Notes under the pieces: model-generated | Database searches by the model: none | What the model was told of the DNA's origin: nothing | Seen by the model: only the letters and a program-made list of their open reading frames with translations | Assembly: GCF_024022995.1 (NCBI RefSeq) | Contig: NZ_CP099582.1 | Span: 1,539,054-1,603,053 of the forward strand | Direction of reading: 5' to 3' | Length of the DNA: 64,000 nucleotides | Origin: Thermococcus aggregans | GTDB taxonomy: Archaea > Methanobacteriota_B > Thermococci > Thermococcales > Thermococcaceae | Shown: positions 1 through 9,924 of the stretch, piece after piece | Layout of the letters: each line of letters begins with the position of its first letter | Position numbering within the stretch: position 1 is the stretch's first letter | Translations under genes and position numbers: made by a program

Positions 1-709
1 TGTTGATGCTGTGGATGCTTATCTTGTCGCTCAGGGCGTTTATTGCCTGATCTGGTAGGTTGTGAGCTTCATCAAAGATAAGTATCAAGTCAGAGTACTC
101 GAAATCAAAATAGCTCATAAAATTCTCCCTTATAGACGGGCTTATCATGTACAGATAGCTGGCCACTATTACATCTGACTCGAGGGCGACCTTCCGGGTA
201 AGCTCATAAGGGCAGAAGTCGAACATTTTGGAATACGTAAGTATCGATATGGGCTCTGCAGGTGTCTGGAGAAAGTATTGAACGAGCTCGTCGAATTCCT
301 CTTTCTTTTTCTTAAGGTTCTCAAAAAACTCACATTTGCCAAGCTTTTTGAGGTTTTTACACACTATCATTGCGTTGTAGGCATCGGGGGCAAAGTTCTG
401 GATATACTGATGAAGACAAAGTTCTTTTCTGCTCCTAAATTCAACTCCACTTACATGAACCTTTTTGTTTATGGCTTTGAGCTCTTCTATGACTCTGTCC
501 ATCTGCTTGTGCGTTCTCGCAAGGTAGATTATCTTATAACCCATCTCTTTGGCATAGGGCAAGGCTCCAGCTAATACGCTTATAGTTTTTCCAAAACCTG
601 TTGGGGCTTCAATAACTAAGTTTTCGCCATTCCTTACTGCATTATCCACTAGCTTGATGAACTCCTCTTGATTTGGCCTTAGGGAATGATATGGGAAATA
701 TTCGCTCAT
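1..709 (-). CDS. XPD/Rad3-like ATP-dependent DNA helicase, N-terminal part
   Basis: This is the first 236 codons of an SF2 helicase; the gene runs off the left edge of the window. The reading starts at the ATG at 709 (MSEYFPYHSLRPNQ). A Walker A motif APTGFGKT follows near residue 40 and a DEAH box (IFDEAHNLP) lies near residue 220. Between them are four cysteines (in ELCLH, IVCKN, GKCEF and DFCPY), spaced as expected for the 4Fe-4S cluster domain of XPD. XPD-family enzymes unwind DNA 5'-3'; in archaea their role in repair is inferred from the eukaryotic protein. It is transcribed divergently from the small membrane-protein gene at 777. The C-terminal helicase domain is outside the window, so a related Rad3-like helicase cannot be excluded. 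Confidence 0.88.
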   Translation of the reverse strand, partial: MSEYFPYHSLRPNQEEFIKLVDNAVRNGENLVIEAPTGFGKTISVLAGALPYAKEMGYKIIYLARTHKQMDRVIEELKAINKKVHVSGVEFRSRKELCLHQYIQNFAPDAYNAMIVCKNLKKLGKCEFFENLKKKKEEFDELVQYFLQTPAEPISILTYSKMFDFCPYELTRKVALESDVIVASYLYMISPSIRENFMSYFDFEYSDLILIFDEAHNLPDQAINALSDKISIHSIN

Positions 710-776
710 CTTAACTCATCAAAAAGGTTATTAATGAGGGTTTTTAACTTTTCCCAAAGTGAAGAGAGGGATTAAA

Positions 777-1040
777 ATGAAAGAATACCAAAAGAAACTG
801 GTAGAAGCTGGAGTTGAAGGGGTTATAATAATGGTATTCTCTTACCTCTTCTACTACCAGAACTACCTTCTCTACAAATGGCACCGCGGTCTTTCGCTGC
901 CCTCAAAAATCCCCTTTGCAATTGCTGGAATTCTCACGGGGGCAGCTTATCTAATGTACAAACTCTACAGAATCTATCCGCTGATGCAAAAGGAAAAGAT
1001 AGGAGATGTAATAAGGAAAGAAAACTTAGAAAGCCTTTAA
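777..1040 (+). CDS. small two-TM membrane protein, unknown function
   Basis: This is a protein of 87 residues that I do not recognise. It has two hydrophobic stretches: one centred on the segment GVIIMVFSYLFYY, and a second around FAIAGILTGAAYLMY. They are separated by a short loop, KWHRGLSLPSK, and followed by a basic tail. The ATG at 777 is preferred over the in-frame GTG at 759 because AGAGGG lies at the right distance before it, and an AT-rich promoter region precedes it. It is divergent from the helicase gene and converges directly on the aminopeptidase gene, whose stop is the next base. No motif indicates a function. Confidence 0.6.
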   Translation: MKEYQKKLVEAGVEGVIIMVFSYLFYYQNYLLYKWHRGLSLPSKIPFAIAGILTGAAYLMYKLYRIYPLMQKEKIGDVIRKENLESL

Positions 1041-2114
<1,074 letters not shown>

Positions 2115-2174
2115 TTACTGTAGGATGAATAATATTTAAGGTTTTAGGTTGGAATTTACCCGGGAGGATACAAA

Positions 2175-2865
2175 ATGCTACTAAAGCCCCCAATAGTCGA
2201 GTGCACTTTTGTAAAAAGGCTAAACAAATTTGTAGGAGTAATAGAGGTCAATGGAGAGATTAAAAAGGCCTTGATAACAAACACTGGCAGATTAGAGGAG
2301 TTCATGATTAAAGAAAGAAGAGCGTTTTGCGTTCCCAAGCAGGGAGGGAAGACGGAGTTCGTCCTAATCGGATTTCTGGAAAAAGATGGGAAAGGAGCTA
2401 TTATAGACACAAGAACACAAACAAAGGCTTTTGAAAGGGCAGTTGATCTGGGTCTAATTGAATTGCTTAGAGGGTGCAAAATCAAAAAAGAGAAGTTAAA
2501 GTTGGCAATTCAAGGCTGGATTACTTCTTGGATTGCAACGGCGAAGAGATTTTGGTAGAAATGAAAAGCGCTGTTCTGAGAGGGGGAGATTATGCAATAT
2601 ATCCCGACTGTCCGAGTTTGAGGGGACAGAAGCATATAAAATAGCTTATACGCCTGCAGGAAATGGCAAGAGAGCAATGATAGTCTTTATAGGCGCTCTG
2701 CCTAGAGTTAGGAGGTTCAAACCCTATGCACAGGGAGACCCCAAAATTGCCGAACTCTTGAAAGAAGCAAAGAGAAAAGGTGTGGAGATTAAGGGAATTT
2801 CAATAAACCTCCTTCGCAGCGGAGAAGTCATCCTAGAAAACGATGATCCCCTAATTGAGGTGTAG
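2175..2865 (+). pseudogene. sfsA: sfsA homolog broken by two frameshifts and a stop
   Basis: The translation matches the SfsA family (sugar fermentation stimulation homolog, a nuclease-like fold with a proposed DNA-binding role) over its full length, but only if three defects are bridged. Frame one runs from MLLKPPIVEC to about 2503. One G appears to be missing at 2504-2505 (expected LGNSR, read as LAIQG). The next frame continues through FLDCNGEEILVEMKSAV and SLRGQKH to an in-frame TAG at 2642-2644. A second single-base loss in the A run near 2660-2663 then returns the frame to RAMIVFIGALP and the normal C-terminus LIEV. A good ribosome site (GGGAGG) remains upstream. Three independent lesions argue for true decay rather than one sequencing error or programmed frameshifting. 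Confidence 0.85.
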
Positions 2866-2874
2866 CCCAAAGGC

Positions 2875-2926
2875 TTTTATAACGCTCACCCAATAAAAAC
2901 TCGGGGGTAACACCCCCGTGGAGGTG
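2875..2926 (+). promoter_or_regulatory. promoter and 5'-terminal hairpin before the TOPRIM gene
   Basis: A TATA-like box CTTTTATA lies at 2875-2882. About 25 bases downstream, where transcription should begin, there is a perfect seven-base-pair inverted repeat, CGGGGGT (2902-2908) and ACCCCCG (2912-2918), with a three-base loop. It is followed immediately by the ribosome site GGAGGTG (2920-2926) for the ATG at 2933. The sequence is seen directly; that the hairpin forms at the mRNA 5' end and affects translation or decay is inference. Confidence 0.5.
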
Positions 2927-2932
2927 TTGGGA

Positions 2933-3769
2933 ATGACTATCGTAGATGTTAGGATTCTGGTAGAAGGAGCAAGTGATGTAGAAGTTGTAAGTAAAGCCCT
3001 TCAAGGCTTAGCTCTTGGTAGTGAGTACAACATAACGATCTCCGCAATAATTCCAACAACGAACTTAGAAATAGCTAAAAGCGCCGCAGCTGGGGCAGAT
3101 TTGCTAATAATAGCCACTGACGCGGATAGAGTTGGAAGAGAACTAGCAGAGAGAATGTTTAGGGAACTCAGCGAGCTCGTTGGGCATGTAGAGAGAATGA
3201 AGATACCCCTGGGGCATGATCTTGAGCACATCGACGTTGAGCTTGTAAGGAAGGAAATCAAAAATACGCTGGTAAGGGCAGGCCTAAAAAGCCTCCAGAT
3301 TTTACCAGAGTACATGGCACTGAGAAATCAGCTTCTCGACTTAAAAGGAAAATATGAAATGCTTATGCAAGAAAACGAAAAGCTAAAAAATGACTATCAG
3401 GAGCTTGAAGGGAAGTACGGAGAATTGTTGGAAGAATACAGCAGATTGGTTGAAGAAAACAACAAGCTGAGAGAATCTCTAAAGAAGAGAGCTAACGTCT
3501 TCAAGATAAGCGAGATATGGAAGGAACTCTTTGGTGAAACAGAACCGCCAGAAGAGAGATACATAGCAGAAGCGGTTGAAAAACTTAACCTCGGCGGAAA
3601 GATCATTGTTGGACAAGGATATATCTACTCCGAGGACGAAGACTTAGTAATCGAGCTGCTCAGAATAGTCCACTTAAGCCTCAGCATAGCGGAAAGCAAG
3701 AAGGAAGAGAAGCCCGAAGAAAAGGAAGAGAAAGTAGAAGAACACATACCCGAATTCGAGAACTTCTGA
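2933..3769 (+). CDS. TOPRIM-domain protein with central coiled coil
   Basis: This is a protein of 278 residues. The N-terminal third is a TOPRIM fold: the conserved glutamate in VRILVEGASD and the DxD signature in IIATDADRVGRE, as in primases, topoisomerases and OLD-type nucleases. Roughly residues 130-195 are heptad-rich (NEKLKNDYQELEGKYGELL and similar), predicting a long coiled coil. A small C-terminal domain and an acidic/lysine-rich tail (KKEEKPEEKEEK) follow. The ATG at 2933 is chosen over GTG 2918 because GGAGGTG lies just before it. The tyrosine recombinase gene xerA begins 29 bases downstream, so the protein could act in DNA transactions with it; that link is only positional. I know no characterised homolog. 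Confidence 0.75.
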   Translation: MTIVDVRILVEGASDVEVVSKALQGLALGSEYNITISAIIPTTNLEIAKSAAAGADLLIIATDADRVGRELAERMFRELSELVGHVERMKIPLGHDLEHIDVELVRKEIKNTLVRAGLKSLQILPEYMALRNQLLDLKGKYEMLMQENEKLKNDYQELEGKYGELLEEYSRLVEENNKLRESLKKRANVFKISEIWKELFGETEPPEERYIAEAVEKLNLGGKIIVGQGYIYSEDEDLVIELLRIVHLSLSIAESKKEEKPEEKEEKVEEHIPEFENF

Positions 3770-3798
3770 GCCTTTAAAATTTATTTTTTGTGATTTAT

Positions 3799-4635
3799 AT
3801 GGACGTCATAGAAGAATTCAAAACTTACCTCGAACTTGAAGGAAAGAGCCCTCAGACCGTTAGAATGTATGCCTACTATGTAGACCGGTTTTTAAAAGAG
3901 GCCAAAACCCCAAACTATCGCTCTGCACTTCGATTCTTGGCAAAGCTTAAGCAAAGTGGGTACTCAAACAAAAGCCTCAACCTTGTGGTTCAGGCATTAA
4001 AGGCATATTTCAGATTTGAAGGCTTGGATGATGAAGCTGAACGATTAAAATCCCCAAAGGTACCACGAAGCCTACCAAAGAGCCTTACGAAGGAAGACGT
4101 GAAAAAGCTCATAAAAGCTGTTCCACCCACAAGAAAAAGGGACAGGCTGATAATTCTTCTCCTTTACGGAACGGGACTAAGAGTAAGCGAAGTTTGCAAT
4201 CTCAAAATAGAGGACATAGATTTCAAGAGGGGAATTTTAATTGTGAAAGGTGGTAAAGGAGCTAAAGACAGAGTAGTCCCTGTCCCAGGCTTTCTGTTAA
4301 AGGAAATTGAAGATTACCTAAAAACAAGGGACGATGGAAGCGAATACCTCTTTGTTGAGGTTAGGAGAGAAAAGAAGGACAAAATTTCCCCCAAAACCGT
4401 CTGGTATCTCCTCAAAAAGTACGGCGAAAAAGCCGGAGTAAGGGTAACTCCCCATATGCTCCGTCACAGCTTTGCAACCCACATGCTGGAAAAAGGTGTA
4501 GATATAAGGGTTATCCAAGAGATCCTCGGCCATTCAAACCTTTCAACAACGCAGATATACACAAAGGTCACCGTGGAACACTTGAAGAGAGCACAAGAAA
4601 AAGCAAGGCTTGTTGAAGAAATAATAGAAGAGTAA
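3799..4635 (+). CDS. xerA: tyrosine recombinase XerA
   Basis: This is an archaeal Xer site-specific recombinase of 278 residues, expected to resolve chromosome dimers at a dif site. The N-terminal SAM-like DNA-binding domain (residues 1-80) is followed by the catalytic domain. All active-site residues are visible: R128 in GTGLRVSE, K150/K153 in [11 protein letters not shown]219 and R222 in PHMLRHSF, H245 in LGHSN, and the nucleophile Y254 in QIYTKV. An AT-rich box TTTAAAAT about 25 bases upstream of the ATG at 3799 and the lack of a ribosome site suggest a leaderless mRNA; GTG 3790 is an alternative start. It follows the TOPRIM gene. No transposon context is seen, so a housekeeping role fits better than a mobile-element integrase. 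Confidence 0.9.
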   Translation: MDVIEEFKTYLELEGKSPQTVRMYAYYVDRFLKEAKTPNYRSALRFLAKLKQSGYSNKSLNLVVQALKAYFRFEGLDDEAERLKSPKVPRSLPKSLTKEDVKKLIKAVPPTRKRDRLIILLLYGTGLRVSEVCNLKIEDIDFKRGILIVKGGKGAKDRVVPVPGFLLKEIEDYLKTRDDGSEYLFVEVRREKKDKISPKTVWYLLKKYGEKAGVRVTPHMLRHSFATHMLEKGVDIRVIQEILGHSNLSTTQIYTKVTVEHLKRAQEKARLVEEIIEE

Positions 4636-4636
4636 T

Positions 4637-6016
4637 TCATTCCTTTCTTCCCAAGAGGCTCAAATAGCTGGCAAAAGCTCCAGCAGATATCGTGTCTCCC
4701 AATCCCACTGTGGATACAGGGTTTTTAACGAGCCTTGTGGGGATGATGACTATCTTGTACTCCCTTGTTCTCATCTTGGCCTTTGCCTCCTCAAATCTCA
4801 GCTTTACGTATTCTCCTTTTTCGTTGAACGGGACTTTTAGGCCAACCTTGACATCTTCTGGACTTTTAATGTCTCCAAGAGAAGCCCTAGCAGCTGCAAG
4901 GGCCGTTCCTACTTCCAAAGACTTTCTAAGCTCTTCCTCTGTAAGCGGGTTGTCGTTGTGGGTGATGTACATCAGATAATAAATCGTGTGCACCTGCAGA
5001 ATCTCGAGGTTTAGCTCATCAAGTAGGATTTTAGCCCCTAAAACGGCATCTTCAATTCTGTTATATGTAAAAATCCTATCGCTTAATTCTCTATACCCAA
5101 GAACACTTAATATGTGGGCTATCTCAGCCTCGTCCATCCCTACGCTGTCAACGAGTGGGAAAATGTTGTAAATTACCTTCTTTCTTAGCTCTCTGTCTTG
5201 AATAGATGCGAACTCAACGTGTATCTTAATGTCCTTCTTCTTTCTGAGCAGCTTTATGTCCTCCTTCGCCTTTCTCAGGTAGTAGTTGGCATCCTTTCCA
5301 TCACTGTAGTACTTTCTCAACCCCTGATAACCAGAAAGAATAGCTCCATCAACCATTTCCCCTATCTCGGGAAGGTAAGGCTTGAGTTCTGGCGAAGTTT
5401 CAATTCTGGCAAAATCCTCGAATCTGCACGCCACAATGAATCTTCCGGAGTAAGGGACTTCAATTGTTTCATCCCCTAACTTGAATTTTGTGCCTGCTCT
5501 AAACTCAAAAATTCTGTTGATCTTTACCGGATCGCTCTCCCTATATGCCTCCAAAGGCTTTTTTAGTACAAGCTTCCCATTTTCGACAACCGGGTAGAGG
5601 AGGTTGTCCTTATTCACAAACATTTCGGCTTGCTTTTTTCCAAGAAGAGGGGAATACGCAATTACCCTGTTGAAGTTCAAGTTGGCAAGAAGATTCGCTA
5701 TTATCCCTACTTGCCCGCCAATTCTCTCGATGTCGTATTTAAATCGGGAGTTAAACCACTTATCGGTTTCATAGCTCACTAACGGGACAGCTTGGGGCTT
5801 TCCAGTCTTGAGGGCATGAACTAATCTTGCAACAAAGTCCAAGGGTTCGTTAATTTCTCTTGGGTACTCGTCCATTCTCTTCTTAATGTTCTCTGCCCCA
5901 AACTCCTTTATGAGGCTCTCTATGTGCTTTTCATTTAAATAGACTATCGCGTCAACGTTCACGTTGTAGGCTAAGTACATGCCCATCTTCTGGAAGTCCT
6001 TGAGGAACTCCATCAT
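4637..6016 (-). CDS. pfkC: ADP-dependent phosphofructokinase
   Basis: This 459-residue enzyme of the modified archaeal glycolysis phosphorylates fructose 6-phosphate using ADP and releases AMP. The sequence resembles the Pyrococcus ADP-PFK along its whole length (for example EYPREINEPLDFVARLVHALK and RIGGQVGIIANLLA). The ribokinase-superfamily catalytic motif VGLGDTISAG is near the C-terminus, with D441 the predicted catalytic base. The paralogous ADP-glucokinase is the main alternative, but the motif wording favours PFK. The ATG at 6016 is preferred over the longer reading because GAGGGTGA stands just upstream. Its stop codon is one base from the xerA stop, so the two genes are tightly convergent. 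Confidence 0.93.
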   Translation of the reverse strand: MMEFLKDFQKMGMYLAYNVNVDAIVYLNEKHIESLIKEFGAENIKKRMDEYPREINEPLDFVARLVHALKTGKPQAVPLVSYETDKWFNSRFKYDIERIGGQVGIIANLLANLNFNRVIAYSPLLGKKQAEMFVNKDNLLYPVVENGKLVLKKPLEAYRESDPVKINRIFEFRAGTKFKLGDETIEVPYSGRFIVACRFEDFARIETSPELKPYLPEIGEMVDGAILSGYQGLRKYYSDGKDANYYLRKAKEDIKLLRKKKDIKIHVEFASIQDRELRKKVIYNIFPLVDSVGMDEAEIAHILSVLGYRELSDRIFTYNRIEDAVLGAKILLDELNLEILQVHTIYYLMYITHNDNPLTEEELRKSLEVGTALAAARASLGDIKSPEDVKVGLKVPFNEKGEYVKLRFEEAKAKMRTREYKIVIIPTRLVKNPVSTVGLGDTISAGAFASYLSLLGRKE

Positions 6017-6100
6017 GGTATCACCCTCAGTGAGTACTTGGAAAAAATTTGCGAAAATACTTAAAAATATTTGCATGAAAATTAAGAGACCTTAAGCGGA

Positions 6101-6814
6101 TTAAAATTCCCTGAAAAGCCTTCCAAGCCATGGAATTTTTTCTCCCACATCGAGCTCTCTTAAAGCCAGCCATAAAGATGCCTGATTGCTTGTAACAACG
6201 GGAACTCCAAGATCTTCCTCAAGGGGTTCGATTATCTCGAAAGTCCTTAAGTTAGTGCAACTTATGAATACTGCATCTGCTTCATCGGTGAAAAGTGCTT
6301 TGGCCATTCTGTAAGCCTCGTAAGGTTCCAGTTTTCCTATTCTTGTGTTGTCAACTACTCCAAGACCCCTGATGTCAATAACCTCAAACTCATTTGCCTC
6401 TAAAAATTCCTTCTCCCTCTGGTTTATTTCCTCTGTGTAAGGGGTTATGACAAGTATCCTCTGGGAGTCAAGAATCTTAAGGGCTTCAAGAATCGCTGTG
6501 CTCGTCGTTATTACCGGTAGTTTCACTTCGTTCTCTATTTTCTCTGCAAGCTCTCTGTCAAACTCTCCTCCACCTATAAAAGAACCGCTAGTACACCCGT
6601 AGAGTATTAGATCGACGTTTGCATCTCTTAGAAGCTTCGCACCTTCAACTGCAAGCCCACTCATGGCCAAAAGCTCCTCTTCTGTAACGTTCTTTAAAGG
6701 CATCCTCGCTGTATGAAGTGATACTCCTTCGGGCAAAGCCGAGTGTAATTCCATTTCCATTGTTGTGTTTGATGATGGCACTATTAACCCAATTCTACCT
6801 CTCCATCCATACAT
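6101..6814 (-). CDS. Asp/Glu racemase superfamily protein, maleate isomerase-like
   Basis: This is a protein of 237 residues of the aspartate/glutamate racemase superfamily, most like the maleate cis-trans isomerase and arylmalonate decarboxylase branch. The opening RIGLIVPSSNTTMEME is typical of that branch. The two catalytic-type cysteines are present: one in LYGCTSGSFIGG and the other in VFISCTNLRTFE. Two-domain pseudo-symmetry is expected. The start at 6814 is supported by AGGTGAA just upstream; the longer reading to 6892 adds an unsupported extension. The substrate cannot be told from sequence. It lies upstream of and in line with the ADP-PFK gene (85 bases apart) and is divergent from the MEMO-like gene. 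Confidence 0.8.
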   Translation of the reverse strand: MYGWRGRIGLIVPSSNTTMEMELHSALPEGVSLHTARMPLKNVTEEELLAMSGLAVEGAKLLRDANVDLILYGCTSGSFIGGGEFDRELAEKIENEVKLPVITTSTAILEALKILDSQRILVITPYTEEINQREKEFLEANEFEVIDIRGLGVVDNTRIGKLEPYEAYRMAKALFTDEADAVFISCTNLRTFEIIEPLEEDLGVPVVTSNQASLWLALRELDVGEKIPWLGRLFREF

Positions 6815-6905
6815 GTTTTCACCTAAAGAAGTCTCGGTAAAGGAGTATATTAAAGTTTTCCACGGGAAAATTCTAATAAACTTGCGGTGCAAATAAATTC
6901 TGGTG

Positions 6906-7790
6906 ATGAAAGTGATAAGGTATCCCGCAGTTGCCGGTAGTTTTTATCCTGTTGGGAGCGAGCTTAAGCTAATGCTCGACGAGTTTTTCAGCGATCTTGG
7001 AGAGCTTGGAGAGGAGAGAAAAATTACAGCCGGAGTTGCACCTCATGCGGGGTACATTTTCTCAGGCTACACTGCCTCAAGAACTTACAAAGCAATTTAC
7101 GAAGATGGGCTCCCAGAGACTTTTGTGATAATAGGGCCCAACCACACCGGAATAGGCTCTCCAGTGGCCATTTATCCTGATGGGATCTGGAGAACGCCAA
7201 TGGGAGATATTGGGGTTGATGAGGAGCTTGCAAAAGCAATAGCAAAGCACTCCAATCTGGCAGACTTAGACGAACTTGCACACAAATATGAGCACTCTCT
7301 TGAAGTACAGGTGCCCTTTATCCAGTACATCTCCCAAAAGGCGGGAAAAGAAGTCAGGATAGTCCCCATAACCCTTGGACTGCAGGATGAAGAAGTTGCT
7401 GAGGACTTGGGAAGAGCGATATTTGAAGCATCCCACGAGCTTGGAAGGGATATCGTTGTTATAGCGAGTACTGACATGATGCACTATGGCTATGCCTACG
7501 GCTACGTGCCCTTTAGAGCGAGGGGAGATGACTTGCTCGGCAGGATAAAGGAATGGGACTTCAGAGTAATTCAGAAGATTCTCGAATTTGACTACAAGGG
7601 AATGTTCGATGAAATTAGGAAAATGGACCACACGATGTGCGGACCAGGTGGAGTTGCAACGGCAATAGTGTTTTCAAGGCTTAGTGGAGCTGTTGAGGCA
7701 GAAGTTCTGCACTACACAACCAGCTTTGAAGTGAGCAGAAGCACGGATGCAATAGTTGGCTACGTTAGCATCGTCATGAGGAAGGCATGA
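6906..7790 (+). CDS. MEMO1-like protein (AmmeMemoRadiSam system protein B family)
   Basis: This is a protein of about 294 residues of the MEMO family, a fold related to class III extradiol dioxygenases. The family signatures are clear: [11 protein letters not shown] at the N-terminus, [42 protein letters not shown] and the C-terminal DHTMCGPGG. The histidines of the putative metal site are retained. Many archaeal homologs sit with AMMECR1 and radical SAM partners, but neither is adjacent here. The function in archaea is unknown. The start is uncertain: ATG 6906 is reported, while GTG 6912 directly after GGTGAT would give the usual N-terminus beginning at IRYPAVAG. Confidence 0.88.
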   Translation: MKVIRYPAVAGSFYPVGSELKLMLDEFFSDLGELGEERKITAGVAPHAGYIFSGYTASRTYKAIYEDGLPETFVIIGPNHTGIGSPVAIYPDGIWRTPMGDIGVDEELAKAIAKHSNLADLDELAHKYEHSLEVQVPFIQYISQKAGKEVRIVPITLGLQDEEVAEDLGRAIFEASHELGRDIVVIASTDMMHYGYAYGYVPFRARGDDLLGRIKEWDFRVIQKILEFDYKGMFDEIRKMDHTMCGPGGVATAIVFSRLSGAVEAEVLHYTTSFEVSRSTDAIVGYVSIVMRKA

Positions 7791-8141
7791 AATCGAAGGA
7801 AACAAATGATGCGTGTAACACAAAAGCCGATTCAAGGTATAGTGTTTCTCTCCTTATTTTAGCTGCATCATAACGACACAATAGGGTTCATTGTAAATTC
7901 TGCCACGTTTTTTATCCTGTTGGGAGGACGCGCTGATGCGGTTTCTAAAATTCACAAACGTTTCATAGCTCAAGACCAAAAGAAAAATAAACTCAGAGGC
8001 ATACTCTAGACCATGAAAATTGAGAACACAGAAGGAAAGCGAGTAGTATTGACATTTTAGTTGAATTCACGGGCTTGTTGGAAGTTTAATGAGATATAAA
8101 ATTTCGGGCTAATAAAAATTGCCAAAAAGGAGGGTATAAAA
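7791..8141. other. 350-base gap before mvk; promoter, otherwise no gene seen
   Basis: No convincing open frame is present on either strand. At 7909-7926 it holds an exact 18-base copy of a stretch from the 5' part of the upstream MEMO-like gene (6941-6958), with loose similarity on each side, so part of the gap may be a decayed duplicate. Near the right end an AT box GATATAAAAT (8093-8102) and the ribosome site AAGGAGGG (8128-8134, seven bases before the ATG) form the likely start signals of the mevalonate kinase operon. Confidence 0.5.
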
Positions 8142-9143
8142 ATGAGAGTACTCGCTTCAGCTCCGGCCAAAATCATTCTCTTTGGGGAACACAGCGTTGT
8201 GTATGGAAAACCCGCAATAGCTGCCGCAATAGACTTAAGAACCTACGTGAAAGCAGAGTTTAACAAAAATGGAAGAATTAGAATAGAAGCAAAGGACATA
8301 AGAACTCCCGGTCTGACGGTTTCTTTTTCGGAAGACCAAATATATTTTGAAACCGATTATGGAAAGGCCGCTGAAGTTTTGAGCTATGTTAGGGAAGCAA
8401 TAAACCTCGTCATGAAAGAAGCTGATAAGCAAAGGGGAGTAACGGTTTCAATTACTTCTCAAATTCCCGTAGGTGCAGGACTCGGAAGTTCAGCCGCTGT
8501 GGCTGTAGCAACGATAGGTGCTGTATCTAAGCTTTTTGGTTTAGAGCTTACGCCTGAAGAAGTGGCAAAGCTTGGGCATAAGGTGGAGCTCCTCGTCCAA
8601 GGTGCATCGAGCGGTATTGACCCAACCGTTTCGGCTATTGGTGGATTCCTCTACTACCAAAAGGGCTCTTTTGAGAGATTGCCCGTAATTGAATTACCAA
8701 TAGTAGTCGGCTATACAGGCTCAAGCGGCTCCACGAAAGAGCTTGTTGCAAAAGTTAGGAAAAACTACGAGGAGATGCCCGAGATAATCGAACCAATACT
8801 CACTTCGATGGGCAAGCTCGTGGAAAAGGCCAGAGAGGTCATTCTTGCAGAATACGACAGGGAAATCAAGTTCAAACTCCTTGGGACGTTAATGAACATA
8901 AATCACGGTCTCCTCGACGCCCTTGGTGTCTCAACAAAAAGCCTAAGTGATTTGGTGTACGCTTCAAGGGAAGCCGGAGCTTTAGGAGCAAAGATAACTG
9001 GGGCTGGCGGTGGCGGCTGTATGTACGCTTTGGCTCCAAGAAAGCAAAGCGAAGTTGCAACAGCGATAAAGATTGCCGGAGGAATGCCAATGATAACAAA
9101 GATAAGCAGGGAAGGGCTCAGAATAGAGGAGGCTGAGAAATGA
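8142..9143 (+). CDS. mvk: mevalonate kinase
   Basis: This 333-residue GHMP kinase phosphorylates mevalonate at the start of the archaeal mevalonate route to isopentenyl diphosphate. The N-terminal [16 protein letters not shown], the ATP-binding loop [11 protein letters not shown] (residues 109-119), the catalytic aspartate D160 in SSGIDPTVS and the C-terminal glycine motif [10 protein letters not shown] are all present. A strong ribosome site precedes the ATG. The stop codon overlaps the start of the next gene by four bases, and the next two genes act later in the same pathway, so a single operon mvk-ipk-fni is very likely. Confidence 0.96.
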   Translation: MRVLASAPAKIILFGEHSVVYGKPAIAAAIDLRTYVKAEFNKNGRIRIEAKDIRTPGLTVSFSEDQIYFETDYGKAAEVLSYVREAINLVMKEADKQRGVTVSITSQIPVGAGLGSSAAVAVATIGAVSKLFGLELTPEEVAKLGHKVELLVQGASSGIDPTVSAIGGFLYYQKGSFERLPVIELPIVVGYTGSSGSTKELVAKVRKNYEEMPEIIEPILTSMGKLVEKAREVILAEYDREIKFKLLGTLMNINHGLLDALGVSTKSLSDLVYASREAGALGAKITGAGGGGCMYALAPRKQSEVATAIKIAGGMPMITKISREGLRIEEAEK

Positions 9144-9922
9144 TAATCATCAAACTCGGCGGAAGTGTGATAAGTGACAAAAATACGGCCTATTCGTTTA
9201 ATCAAGAAGTTGTTGAGGCAATAGCTGAAGAAGTAGCACAGTTTTATCCAGAAGAAAGCTTTATCCTTGTTCACGGCGGCGGGAGCTTTGGACACCCGAA
9301 TGCAAGGGAATACAAAATCCGAGAGGGGCTAGTTGGAGATGTAAAGCGCAAGAGAATAGGCTTTTCAAAGACCCATCAAGCAATGCTCAAGCTCAACGAC
9401 CTGATAATAGAGGTTTTCCTTGAAAAAGGACTGCCAGCTTATTCTGTTTCCTCCTCATCGATATTCATGATAGAGAAAGGCGATATAGTTTATGGAGAGC
9501 TTGAGATTTTAAGAAAGCTCCTTGAAAAGGGCTTTATTCCCGTCCTCTTTGGAGACACGGCGATAGCTCTCGACAAGGGAATAGACATCCTCTCCGGAGA
9601 CCAGATAGTTAGCTATCTGGCAAAGATGCTCAAGCCGAGCAAAGTGATCTTTTTGATGAACGTTGATGGAATCTACGACAAGAATCCGAAGGAAAAGGGA
9701 GCAAGGCTGATTAAAGAACTTGACACCGAGGAAATTAGACATTTACTGGAAAGTTCAGACTCAGCGGGAATTGACGTTACCGGAGGAATTGGAAACAAGC
9801 TCAGAAAAGCCCTTGAGATTGCCCACCATTCAGACGTTTACTTCATAAACGGAAAGGTTAAAGGGAACATTACAAGAGTCCTTCGGGGAGAAAATCCCGG
9901 GACTGCTATTAAGAGGTGGTAA
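9140..9922 (+). CDS. ipk: isopentenyl phosphate kinase
   Basis: This is a 260-residue kinase of the amino-acid kinase fold that converts isopentenyl phosphate to isopentenyl diphosphate in the alternative archaeal mevalonate pathway. The N-terminal [13 protein letters not shown] supplies the phosphate-binding lysines. The family-specific histidine H52 lies in HGGGSFGHP, matching the catalytic histidine known in archaeal IPKs. The nucleotide-binding features GVYDKNP-like ([12 protein letters not shown]) and DVTGGIGNK are seen toward the C-terminus. The start codon overlaps the mvk stop (ATGA). Translational coupling with mvk and fni is likely. Confidence 0.95.
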   Translation: MIIIKLGGSVISDKNTAYSFNQEVVEAIAEEVAQFYPEESFILVHGGGSFGHPNAREYKIREGLVGDVKRKRIGFSKTHQAMLKLNDLIIEVFLEKGLPAYSVSSSSIFMIEKGDIVYGELEILRKLLEKGFIPVLFGDTAIALDKGIDILSGDQIVSYLAKMLKPSKVIFLMNVDGIYDKNPKEKGARLIKELDTEEIRHLLESSDSAGIDVTGGIGNKLRKALEIAHHSDVYFINGKVKGNITRVLRGENPGTAIKRW

Positions 9923-9924
9923 AT

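Noticed and set aside
278-574. Plus-strand open frame of 98 codons at the left edge
   Set aside because: It is antisense to the XPD helicase, whose Walker A, DEAH and Fe-S cysteines are unmistakable on the other strand.
2175-2558. 127-codon frame as a complete separate gene
   Set aside because: Its similarity stops at a frameshift and the SfsA remainder continues downstream in other frames.
3790-4635. xerA as an integrase of a mobile element
   Set aside because: No att-like repeats, tRNA target or phage genes flank it, and its length and order fit the chromosomal Xer enzyme.
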